Of a DNA stretch of 7,965 nucleotides, positions 1-5,556 are shown piece after piece; position 1 is the stretch's first letter; every line of letters starts with the position of its first letter. Source of the stretch: CAIWXH01 sp964555675 (GTDB lineage Bacteria; Chloroflexota; Chloroflexia; Chloroflexales; Chloroflexaceae); assembly GCA_964555675.1 (NCBI GenBank), contig CAZKTU010000279.1, positions 1-7,965 of the forward strand. The letters are read 5' to 3'. A model generated the notes under the pieces. The model made no database searches. It was not told the origin of the DNA and saw only the letters and a list, made by a program, of their open reading frames with translations. A program made the position numbers and the translations under genes.

Positions 1-59
1 CGAGCCGCACGCAGGCCGTCGCCAGAGGCCGAGATCTCGGCTTCCTGGAGCGATCTTAA
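1..59 (+). CDS. LuxR-family HTH regulator, C-terminal end only
   Basis: Only the last 18 codons are present, read in the frame starting at base 3 and ending at TAA 57-59; the gene continues off the left edge. They spell SRTQAVARGRDLGFLERS. Its first part closely matches the final recognition-helix region of LuxR/NarL-type helix-turn-helix domains (typically ...SRTQAVARARELGLL), which sits at the extreme C terminus of MalT-like and response-regulator-type activators. By family knowledge it would bind DNA. Whether the missing N-terminal part is a receiver domain, an ATPase of the MalT/AfsR type or something else cannot be seen. It lies directly upstream of, and on the same strand as, a compact operon, so it may be that operon's regulator; this is inference from position. 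The fragment is short, but the match is specific. Confidence 0.72.
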   Translation, partial: SRTQAVARGRDLGFLERS

Positions 60-121
60 CGCGCGTGAACGAGCCGTAGCACCGCGAGCCCTAGCGCGTT
101 GCACATAGCTACCCCGTCAAA

Positions 122-137
122 TACCACCGCGGTGGTA
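122..137. promoter_or_regulatory. 16-bp perfect palindrome, operator candidate
   Basis: TACCACCGCGGTGGTA is a perfect inverted repeat with no spacer. It lies in the gap between the LuxR-type gene (stop at 59) and the first gene of the next operon (start at 172), about 35 bases before that start. A dyad of this length and position is typical of an operator for a dimeric repressor or activator. The cognate protein is not identifiable from the sequence. A weak -35-like TTGCAC (99-104) sits 17 bases before the palindrome, so the dyad could overlap a -10 region, but no good -10 hexamer is visible. Confidence 0.4.
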
Positions 138-171
138 CGCCATGCGTCCCGTCGGGTGCTATCGTGCAACT

Positions 172-435
172 ATGCAGCAGCACCAACCTCCCAGGGCAGC
201 CCGTGGCGAGCCGGCTGTCTACCAGATCACGGTGAAGGGCCAGCTAAACGCGGACTGGTGCGCCTGGTTCGACGGGATGACGATCACCCAGGACGCCACT
301 GGCGCAACGCTCATCACCGGCCCGGTGGCCGATCAAGCAGCCTTGTATGGGCTGCTGCGCAAAGTGCGCGATCTCGGCCTGACGCTGCTCGCGCTGAGCT
401 CAAGCGAGCGGGGAGAGAAGGAAGGATATGAGTGA
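172..435 (+). CDS. Small conserved protein of the 'YQITVKG' type, unknown function
   Basis: An 87-residue soluble protein with no signal peptide or membrane segment. The core (residues about 16-76) reads YQITVKGQL, then W-x-x-WFDGMTIT, then a TLITGPVADQAALYG stretch and a RDLGLTLLAL ending. I recall this pattern from many small hypothetical proteins of Chloroflexota and other soil bacteria, where a beta-rich half is followed by a helix and a closing strand; no function is established that I know of. The ATG at 172 is preferred because the ten residues added by the in-frame ATG at 142 (MRPVGCYRAT) look like translated upstream DNA. Neither start has a good ribosome binding site, so a leaderless mRNA is possible. 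The stop TGA (433-435) overlaps the next start as TGATG, implying translational coupling to the membrane protein that follows. Confidence 0.8.
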   Translation: MQQHQPPRAARGEPAVYQITVKGQLNADWCAWFDGMTITQDATGATLITGPVADQAALYGLLRKVRDLGLTLLALSSSERGEKEGYE

Positions 436-1121
436 TGAATAACTTACAGCATAGGGCGCAGGAGCAAAGTGTTTTACGCTGGGGTGGTCTGGCCGGGATT
501 GTGGGTGGCATCATCTTTATTCTCGTCTTCGTGATCGTAGGCGTGTTTGTGGGGATGGCATTTGTGGAGGTTGCGAGGTTTCCCGAAGTTAGGACGGCGC
601 GCATAGTAGAGAACAGCCTGTATCTGGCCGTCCTCATCTTGTGGGTCTTCCACTTCCTCGCATTGTATCGCGCTCTCCGGGAGACGAGCCTCGCGCCCGC
701 TTTGTTCGGGAGTGTTCTGGGCATTCTGGGACTTGTTGTGCTCGCGGCCGACTCTCTCCACCACATCTGGCAAACATCGATTTCTGACCTTTACCACGCT
801 CCAGGCGCGAGCCTCGAGGCGCAGGCCACGCTCGTCCTGCTATGGTATGCGACCCATGGAATATTCCTTACGTTGCTCGTCACAGGGCTCCTCTTCCTGC
901 CGATAGGTGTCATTGCCCTCGGCGTGGCCATGTTCAAAGCCCCGGCATTTGGCAAGGGTTTTGGTGGATTGAGCGTGGTGCTCGGGGTGGCTGGTGTTGT
1001 AGCGGCCGCTGTCCTTCTGGTCGATCCTCGCTCGCTGGTCGCCGTAGTTGGCGTTTTCGCACTCATCGTCTTCCATCTCGTCCTGGGCTGGAAGGTCTAC
1101 AGGCTGTCGAGGGCCCCGTAG
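435..1121 (+). CDS. Six-helix integral membrane protein, DUF4386-like
   Basis: A 228-residue polytopic membrane protein. Hydrophobic segments lie at about 17-44, 61-81, 88-107, 139-166, 174-196 and 199-222, with a short Arg-rich C-terminal tail (VYRLSRAP). The opening (LRWGGLAGIVGGIIFILVFV) and the overall layout resemble DUF4386-type membrane proteins, a family without a known biochemical role; I hold this assignment loosely. There is no signal peptide beyond the first helix and no transporter motif. A GTG at 432 would add one residue, but the ATG at 435 is chosen because AAGGA (422-426) sits 8 bases upstream and the preceding TGA forms a TGATG overlap. Third positions look less GC-rich than in the downstream enzyme genes, which may only reflect the hydrophobic composition. 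It is the second gene of the putative operon. Confidence 0.85.
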   Translation: MNNLQHRAQEQSVLRWGGLAGIVGGIIFILVFVIVGVFVGMAFVEVARFPEVRTARIVENSLYLAVLILWVFHFLALYRALRETSLAPALFGSVLGILGLVVLAADSLHHIWQTSISDLYHAPGASLEAQATLVLLWYATHGIFLTLLVTGLLFLPIGVIALGVAMFKAPAFGKGFGGLSVVLGVAGVVAAAVLLVDPRSLVAVVGVFALIVFHLVLGWKVYRLSRAP

Positions 1122-1167
1122 GGAGGCTGGAAGTTAGAGGAAAGGGCGGGCGCGCTGAAGACAATGC

Positions 1168-1175
1168 AGGAAGGA
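1168..1175 (+). promoter_or_regulatory. Ribosome binding site deciding the start at 1182
   Basis: AGGAAGGA ends 6 bases before the ATG at 1182. It lies inside the coding sequence that would result from the alternative in-frame ATG at 1164, which has no comparable site. This favours 1182 as the true start. Confidence 0.7.
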
Positions 1176-1181
1176 ACTCGA

Positions 1182-1880
1182 ATGAGTGAGGCAGCTATAT
1201 CAGCAGTGACCACGGGGAACCCGGCATCCACGACGCGAATCGTTGGCGGCGCCGCGGTCGCCTTAGCCGTGTCGGGGTTCGTTCAGAACGCGGTGTTTGC
1301 GGGCACTGGAGCGCCTGCCTACAGCGATCCGCTTGGTGTGGTCCTCGCCTACCACGCCGAGAATCGGGGCGCCTTTGCCATCATTTCAGGTCTGGAGACT
1401 GTGAACATGGTACTGCTCCTGGTGTTCGTCACGGCGCTACACGGGCTCGTGCAGCGCCGGGGCGGCGCAGGGGCGGACTGGTCGCGGCTCGCGCTGGCAG
1501 CCGGAGCGGCGTGCTCGACGTTATTCGCCCTCTTCATTGCCACGCAGATCGCGGTCGTGCTCGCCGCAAGCAGCCTGGCCGAGCCGAACCCGGCCTTCGC
1601 GCTGATGTGGCAGCTCCATGCCGCGGTCTTCGCGCTCGCGCTGCCCGCGCTCGGGGTGACCTTCATCGGCGCGGCGTTGGCCACCCACGCCAGCGGTTTA
1701 ACACGACCGTGGCAGCGGCTGCTAGGCATGGTGGGCGGCAGCTTGTCCATCTTGGCCGGGCCTGCAAACCTCGCCATCGCGGGTGGGTCGCCACTGATAT
1801 TCGTCGGGGTTCTGGGCTACTTTTTGTGGTTCATCTGGCTCGTTGTCACCGGCATACGGCTCATGCGTGGACAGGGCTGA
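1182..1880 (+). CDS. Six-helix integral membrane protein, unknown family
   Basis: A 232-residue protein with a polar N-terminal tail of about 20 residues. Hydrophobic segments follow at about 20-42, 64-88, 101-129, 142-168, 181-200 and 204-226, and the basic tail (RLMRG) suggests an inside C terminus. Polar features are a loop after helix 1 (GAPAYSDP), a Tyr-His-Ala-Glu-Asn-Arg-Gly stretch before helix 2, and TRPWQR before helix 5. I do not recognise the family. It resembles the preceding protein in size and helix count, but I see no clear sequence similarity. The start at ATG 1182 is set by AGGAAGGA 6 bases upstream; ATG 1164 would add six residues. It follows the previous gene by 60 bases on the same strand and precedes the oxidoreductase by 29, consistent with a shared transcript. 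Confidence 0.85.
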   Translation: MSEAAISAVTTGNPASTTRIVGGAAVALAVSGFVQNAVFAGTGAPAYSDPLGVVLAYHAENRGAFAIISGLETVNMVLLLVFVTALHGLVQRRGGAGADWSRLALAAGAACSTLFALFIATQIAVVLAASSLAEPNPAFALMWQLHAAVFALALPALGVTFIGAALATHASGLTRPWQRLLGMVGGSLSILAGPANLAIAGGSPLIFVGVLGYFLWFIWLVVTGIRLMRGQG

Positions 1881-1894
1881 CGTCGCTCTATAAT

Positions 1895-1900
1895 GAGGAG
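1895..1900 (+). promoter_or_regulatory. Ribosome binding site supporting a GTG start at 1910
   Basis: GAGGAG lies 9 bases before GTG 1910 but 18 before the in-frame ATG 1919. The spacing selects GTG. The resulting N terminus, (M)QAMTYQAYGAPDVL, also aligns with the usual M-K-A-x-x-Y-x-x-YG-x-P start of this enzyme family. Confidence 0.7.
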
Positions 1901-1909
1901 CTATCACCA

Positions 1910-2893
1910 GTGCAAGCGATGACTTACCAGGCATACGGGGCGCCCGATGTGCTCCAGTTGACGACTGTTACCAAGCCCGTACCTGAGGCCGGCGAGGTGC
2001 TGGTGCAGGTCCACGCCGCGTCACTCAATCAGGCCGACCTCTACCTGCTGCACGGCGAGCCGCTGCCACTCCGGCTCTCATCGGGGCTGCGCCGGCCGAA
2101 GCGCCCCACCCTTGGCGCGGACATCGCCGGGCGCGTGGTCGCCGTTGGCGGCGGAGTGACACTGTTTCGGCCGGGCGACGCGGTGTATGGCGACCTCGCC
2201 GCCCGCGGCTTCGGCGGCTTCGCCGAGTACGTCTGTGCCCGCGAGGAGGCGCTGGCGCCGAAGCCGGCCAGCCTCAGCTTCGCGCAGGCGGCGGCCGTGC
2301 CGATGGCGGCGGTCACCGCGCTGCAGGGGCTCCGGGCGGCCGGGCCGGTCGTGGCAGGAGCGCGCGTGCTCGTCCACGGCGCGTCGGGCGGCGTCGGCAC
2401 CTTCGCCGTACAACTGGCGAAGGCCATGGGTGCCCATGTGACGGCGGTGTGCAGCGCCCGCCACGTGGAGCAGGCGCGCACGCTCGGGGCTGAGCACGTC
2501 ATCGACTATACCCAGGAGGACTTCACGCGGGATGGCCGACACTACGACCTGATCCTGGTGGTGAACGGCCGGCGCTCGCTCGCGGAGTACCGGCGCGCCC
2601 TCGGCCCCCGTGGCCGCCTCGTCGTGGCCGGCGGCGATGTGGGGACGATCCTGCAGGCGACGCTGCTCGGGCCGGCGGTGTCGCTCGCCCGCGGTGTTAC
2701 GGTACGAGGCCTGGTCGCTCGCCCCAGCCGGGACGACCTACTGTTCGTGGGCCAGTTGCTCGACAGCGGTGTGGTCATGCCGGTCATCGACCGCTGCTAC
2801 CCGCTTGGTGAGCTTCCCGAGGCGATGCGCTATCTTGCGAGCGGCCACGCCCGCGGCAAGGTCGTTATCACGATGGAGCAGGCCGGCCAATGA
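1910..2893 (+). CDS. Zinc-independent MDR oxidoreductase (quinone oxidoreductase-like)
   Basis: A 327-residue enzyme of the medium-chain dehydrogenase/reductase superfamily, cytoplasmic and of normal length. The N-terminal GroES-like domain (about 1-125) contains ASLNQADLYLLHG, then LGADIAGRVVAVG (68-80) and FRPGDAVYGD. The Rossmann domain carries VHGASGGVGTFAVQLAKAMG (155-174) with the AxxGGVG nucleotide loop. It is followed by CSARHVEQARTLGAEHVIDY, whose Ser/Arg after strand 2 suggests NADPH. The GHE and Cys cluster of zinc alcohol dehydrogenases is absent. By family knowledge it would reduce quinones, enones or similar activated double bonds, or act as a trans-enoyl reductase; the substrate is unknown. 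The GTG start is chosen for its ribosome site and family alignment. Its TGA overlaps the next ATG as ATGA (2890-2893). A much longer open frame runs upstream to 1511 but overlaps the membrane gene and is not used. Confidence 0.93.
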   Translation: MQAMTYQAYGAPDVLQLTTVTKPVPEAGEVLVQVHAASLNQADLYLLHGEPLPLRLSSGLRRPKRPTLGADIAGRVVAVGGGVTLFRPGDAVYGDLAARGFGGFAEYVCAREEALAPKPASLSFAQAAAVPMAAVTALQGLRAAGPVVAGARVLVHGASGGVGTFAVQLAKAMGAHVTAVCSARHVEQARTLGAEHVIDYTQEDFTRDGRHYDLILVVNGRRSLAEYRRALGPRGRLVVAGGDVGTILQATLLGPAVSLARGVTVRGLVARPSRDDLLFVGQLLDSGVVMPVIDRCYPLGELPEAMRYLASGHARGKVVITMEQAGQ

Positions 2894-3315
2894 AGGCGCT
2901 GAGTAGGCTCAGGCGCGCCCTGCTGCTCGTGCTGATCCTGGCGAGCGTGACTCTCGGCGGCGGTCTGCTCATGGTGTCGTTGATGCTCCGGCCGCTCACG
3001 CCCCTCGGCCGGCTGCTGCTATTGAAGGAAGACCGATGGAGATCCCCTGGCTCGACCGTACCGCCTATCCCTTCAACCATCATATGCTCGAGGTCGACGG
3101 CGGCCAGCTGCACTATGTGGACGAAGGGAGCGGCGAGCCGATCCTGTTCGTGCATGGCTCGGCCGCCTGGTCCTTCGCCTTCCGGAACGTTATCCGTGAC
3201 CTCCGGCAGGACTACCGCTGCGTCGCACCCGACCACATCGGCTTCGGCCTCTCGGCGAAGCCGGCGGACTGGGGCTACCGCTTCGCCGACCACGGGCGCA
3301 ACCTCGCGGCCCTGA
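2890..3315 (+). CDS. Single-pass membrane peptide with an out-of-frame tail over the hydrolase gene
   Basis: The first 48 codons read as a basic N terminus (MKALSRLRRA), a hydrophobic helix at about residues 10-34, and a short tail ending in KEDR. From there on the frame runs for another 93 codons inside the hydrolase gene, giving a Ser/Thr/Pro/Arg-rich sequence that is almost certainly a +1 shadow. The start overlaps the previous stop as ATGA, with GGAG 11 bases upstream, so translational coupling is plausible. The codon at 3034-3036 is CGA; a single C-to-T change would make TGA, giving a TGATG junction exactly at the hydrolase start. I infer that the true or ancestral product is the 48-residue peptide and that the stop was lost, or that this base is a sequencing error. 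No family recognised. It may anchor or regulate a neighbouring enzyme. Confidence 0.5.
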   Translation: MKALSRLRRALLLVLILASVTLGGGLLMVSLMLRPLTPLGRLLLLKEDRWRSPGSTVPPIPSTIICSRSTAASCTMWTKGAASRSCSCMARPPGPSPSGTLSVTSGRTTAASHPTTSASASRRSRRTGATASPTTGATSRP

Positions 3316-3914
3316 TCGACCACCTCGGTCTGCGGCGCTTCACCCTCGTCGTCCACGATGTCGGCGGCCCGATCGGGCTGAGCTACGCGCTGGATCACCC
3401 GGAGCGCATCGCGCGGCTGCTGATCCTGAACACCTTCTGCTGGCCGCTGCGGGGCGCGTATGCGCTTGCTCCCAGCCCGATCGCCGCGCTGCTCAGCGGC
3501 CCTGTCGGGCGACTCTTCATCGGCCGCTTCAACACCGAGCTGCGCGTGCTGGTCCCGCGGGTCTACGGCGATCGGAAGAAGCTCACGCCCGCCATCTACA
3601 GCCAGTACCTCGCCCCCCTTGCGGCGGCTGAAGACCGGGAGGGGCTGTTCGCGTTTGCCGAGCAGGTCTTTGGGGGTGCGGACTGGTGCGAAGGACTGTG
3701 GGCGCGGCGCGCGGCGCTGTCGCAGGTACGCGCCGCGATCGCCTGGGGCATGCGCGACCCGCTCTTCGGGCCGCAGTTTCTCGCCCGCTGGCGCGAGGTG
3801 CTCCCGAGCGCAGAGGTGGTCACGCTGCCGGGGGCGGGGCACTTCGTGCAGGAGGAGGAGCCGGCTGAGGTGACACAGGTGCTGCGCCGGCTGCTCGCCA
3901 CGACGCCGGTATAG
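3036..3914 (+). CDS. Alpha/beta hydrolase, haloalkane dehalogenase (DhlA)-like
   Basis: A 292-residue full-length cytoplasmic hydrolase. The opening PWLDRTAYPF and HYVDEGSGEPILFVHG (26-41) match the DhlA/epoxide hydrolase branch. The parts visible are the oxyanion motif H40-G41, the APDHIGFG turn (64-71), the nucleophile elbow VVHDVGG with Asp108, the acid Asp241 in WGMRDPLFG, and His269 in GAGHFVQE. A cap domain spans about 133-230. By family knowledge the Asp nucleophile forms a covalent ester, as in dehalogenases, epoxide hydrolases and OleB-type beta-lactone enzymes. Here the two halide-holding positions differ: HGSA replaces HG(N/E)P, and Val109 replaces the Trp after the nucleophile. 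Dehalogenase activity is therefore doubtful. The ATG at 3036 has AGGA 6 bases upstream. It is the last gene of the run, after the MDR enzyme and the membrane peptide, suggesting one pathway. Confidence 0.92.
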   Translation: MEIPWLDRTAYPFNHHMLEVDGGQLHYVDEGSGEPILFVHGSAAWSFAFRNVIRDLRQDYRCVAPDHIGFGLSAKPADWGYRFADHGRNLAALIDHLGLRRFTLVVHDVGGPIGLSYALDHPERIARLLILNTFCWPLRGAYALAPSPIAALLSGPVGRLFIGRFNTELRVLVPRVYGDRKKLTPAIYSQYLAPLAAAEDREGLFAFAEQVFGGADWCEGLWARRAALSQVRAAIAWGMRDPLFGPQFLARWREVLPSAEVVTLPGAGHFVQEEEPAEVTQVLRRLLATTPV

Positions 3915-4025
3915 GAGCCCCTTAGCGCCGAGCTGGCCGCCTGGCCTAGCGCCCAGTTCTACGACGGACGGCTCGTGTCGGCAGCGGGCGCGGCGGGCCG
4001 GCGCATCGGCCGCCTTCGGGCATGC

Positions 4026-4372
4026 GTCAGGGTCGACGCCGAGCTCTTCGCGGGCGAGCGTGTCGAGGGCGCTCGGCCCGTCGGCAATCAGCCGCGCGGC
4101 CAAGGCCCGGGCCTGCTCGTCGGGCAGCCCCTGGGCCTGGTAGATCAGCGCCAACTCCTCTTGCGCGAGCTCTGCACCGAGATCCACTCGCCTAGTGCCA
4201 TCGAGAAGGCGCCGGCCAGCAAGCCTGCGAGCCCGGCGACTAGCGCCGCCCGCCCCTCAGTGGCTGCGCCCACCACCCCTATCACCAGTTGGCAGCACAA
4301 AGGCCGGCCCAAAGCGCCCCACCCCAGCCAGATCAGGGTGCGCGCCCGCCAGCCCAGATCGTGTGGCACCCT
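4026..4372 (-). pseudogene. VIT1/CCC1-family transporter remnant, frameshifted and truncated
   Basis: On the minus strand two reading frames together spell parts of a VIT1/CCC1 vacuolar-type iron/manganese transporter. The first frame gives VIGVVGAATEGRAALVAG followed by LAGLLAGAFSMALGEWISVQ and SSR, which is the end of helix 1, helix 2 and the start of the cytoplasmic domain. A second frame, from about 4187 down to 4026, gives ELAQEELALIYQAQGLP, then ARALAARLI and LDTLAREELGVDPD. The NDGLVS-type segment expected before VIGV is scrambled by indels (around 4290-4340). Everything after the DPD, that is the three C-terminal helices, is missing. Between the two frames about 20 family residues have been lost. 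The fragment lies antisense to and just downstream of the hydrolase gene. It cannot make a transporter; it is a decayed gene. Confidence 0.75.
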
Positions 4373-4420
4373 GTGCTTCCGAGAGGTAGCAGGCGAGTTA
4401 TGCATGGGGTGTGAGCCCAT

Positions 4421-4482
4421 CCCTGACAGAGTCAGGGTTTCCCGTACAGGGCTGTCAAACCCTGCCCGCTAGAATCACAGGG
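4421..4482. repeat. Cluster of CAGGG/CCCTG motifs forming alternative hairpins
   Basis: The pentamer CAGGG or its complement occurs at 4421, 4433, 4447, 4460 and 4478, a spacing of 12-14 and then 18 bases; a sixth copy is at 4550. CCCTGAC (4421-4427) pairs perfectly with GTCAGGG (4431-4437) around a 3-base loop and is followed by TTT. CAGGGTTT (4433-4440) also pairs perfectly with AAACCCTG (4457-4464), so the two hairpins exclude each other. The cluster lies 96-157 bases before the histidine kinase start. It could be a binding-site array, a terminator/antiterminator pair, or a leftover terminator; the sequence does not decide. Confidence 0.5.
4470..4475 (+). promoter_or_regulatory. Possible -10 element upstream of the histidine kinase
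   Basis: TAGAAT matches the sigma-70 -10 consensus at five of six positions and lies about 100 bases before the kinase ATG, inside the CAGGG cluster. No acceptable -35 hexamer is found at 16-18 bases upstream; CTGTCA (4452-4457) is only 12 bases away. An activator-dependent promoter would fit this weak -35 region, but that is speculation. Confidence 0.2.
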
Positions 4483-4499
4483 CCTGACGCTGCTAGAGT

Positions 4500-4536
4500 G
4501 GGAAGCGCGAGCAGTCTTCTGGTAGGCGGGAAGCGC
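4500..4536 (+). repeat. Direct repeat GGGAAGCGC x2, 28-base period
   Basis: GGGAAGCGC occurs at 4500-4508 and again at 4528-4536, each followed by a GA-rich CA step (GAGCAG and CGAACAA). The repeats fall in the stretch 42-78 bases before the histidine kinase start. Tandem sites spaced by nearly three helical turns could bind a regulator on one DNA face. The protein is unknown. Confidence 0.4.
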
Positions 4537-4577
4537 CGAACAAGGCGGTCAGGGAGCATGAGGAAGGAGCAACATCT

Positions 4578-5483
4578 ATGACGGCCAAGTGTAGCGCGAG
4601 CGAAGCCACGGGGCGCCTATCGCAGGCCGGCTCGGCTGCCACATCACAGGGTGGCGAGGGGGACAGCACCAACGGGAGCGCGCAGCCTGTGGAGCTTTCC
4701 GACGACCACGCGCTGCTTCGGCTCATCCCCGCCCTGCTCTTCACCGGACGCCCAGACGGCACCTGGGACTACATCAGCCCACCGCTCTGCGCCTATACCG
4801 GCCATTCGGCAGAGACACTCAGCGGGCTGGGCTGGGCCTCGGCGTTTCACGCCGACGACCAGGCCCTCAGCCTCAACTGCTGGCGTGCCGCCACGACGAG
4901 CGGCACGCCCTGGCAGGTAGAGCACCGCCTGTACGGTGCTGATGGCGTGTACCGTTGGTTTCGGACGCACTGCGTGCCCCGGCACGACACGGCGGGCACA
5001 CTGACTGGCTGGATTGGCATCGTCGTGCCGGTAGAGAGCGAGCATCAGCTGGAAGTCGAACGGGCCGCGCGCAAGCGCGCAGAACTGGAGCGCGAGGCGA
5101 GCGATAGCGTGATCGCGGTCGTCGCCCACGAGCTGCGAGCCCCGCTGACGGTGCTCCTGGGACAGGCGAAGCTGCTCCAGCGGAGGCTCGCTGCCAACAT
5201 AGGCGCCGAGCCCCGCGACCAGCATGCGGCCGAGACGCTCGTCGAGCAGGCGCAGCGCCTCGCACGCCTGCTCAGCGCACTGNNNNNNNNNNNNNNNNNN
5301 NNNNNNNNNNNNNNNNNNNNNNNNNNNNNNNNNNNNNNNNNNNNNNNNNNNNNNNNNNNNNNNNNNNNNNNNNNNNNNNNNNTAACCCTGCTCCTCCCCC
5401 GGCTCCCGCTCGAACCACAATCCGACAGGCACCAGCAGTCTCTATCTGAGCCTGACCAGGTTCACGTATCTGTGTACCCCTGA
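4578..5483 (+). CDS. Soluble PAS-domain histidine kinase, interrupted by an assembly gap
   Basis: A sensor kinase without membrane helices. Residues about 43-152 form a PAS_3-type sensor, seen in IPALLFTGRPDGTWDYISP, YTGHSAETLSG, WASAFHADDQ and VEHRLYGADGVYRWFRTHCVP. A coiled linker (about 153-175) leads into the HisKA dimerisation helix with H-box VVAHELRAPLTVLLGQ, so His184 is the predicted phosphorylation site. The sequence breaks at codon 235 into 100 Ns. After the gap, the same frame resumes with TLLLPRLPLEPQSD, which fits the last strand of a HATPase_c domain (normally G-S-T-F-T-L-x-L-P). The missing N, G1, F and G2 boxes would need about 130-155 residues, far more than 100 bases, so the gap length is nominal. 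AGGAAGGAG (4561-4569), 8 bases upstream, sets the start. No response regulator gene is seen next to it. Confidence 0.8.
   Translation: MTAKCSASEATGRLSQAGSAATSQGGEGDSTNGSAQPVELSDDHALLRLIPALLFTGRPDGTWDYISPPLCAYTGHSAETLSGLGWASAFHADDQALSLNCWRAATTSGTPWQVEHRLYGADGVYRWFRTHCVPRHDTAGTLTGWIGIVVPVESEHQLEVERAARKRAELEREASDSVIAVVAHELRAPLTVLLGQAKLLQRRLAANIGAEPRDQHAAETLVEQAQRLARLLSALXXXXXXXXXXXXXXXXXXXXXXXXXXXXXXXXXXTLLLPRLPLEPQSDRHQQSLSEPDQVHVSVYP
5283..5382. other. Assembly gap of exactly 100 Ns
   Basis: The run of exactly 100 N is the customary placeholder for a scaffold join of unknown length. It lies inside the histidine kinase gene, where the catalytic ATP-binding domain should be. Translation across it is not meaningful, and the in-frame continuation afterwards may be coincidental with respect to the filler length. 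Confidence 0.98.
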
Positions 5484-5556
5484 GGCCTGAGCCCGCGCGG
5501 TGCGCTCGCTCGGAGCCTCGGCTTCGCCCTCCCTGGCCGATGGCGGCGAGCTGCTC

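Noticed and set aside
28..41. Palindrome GCCGAGATCTCGGC, possible terminator
   Set aside because: It lies inside the coding end of the LuxR-type gene and has no T-tract, so it is probably coincidental.
1868..1894. Promoter-like TGGACA - 15 bases - TATAAT before the MDR gene
   Set aside because: The hexamers are good, but the spacer is short, and initiation near 1901 would leave the GAGGAG ribosome site (1895-1900) outside the transcript. The gene also fits as part of the upstream operon.
1511..1909. N-terminal extension of the MDR enzyme
   Set aside because: It overlaps the membrane protein gene in another frame and has no family similarity. The real start is GTG 1910.
3992..4014. GC-rich hairpin after the hydrolase as terminator
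   Set aside because: The 8-bp stem needs a bulged G and no T-rich tail follows; in such GC-rich DNA this is weak evidence.
2868..4187. A 439-codon minus-strand reading frame
   Set aside because: Only its first ~54 codons (VIT1 remnant) carry family similarity. The rest is antisense to the hydrolase gene, which has a complete catalytic triad on the + strand.
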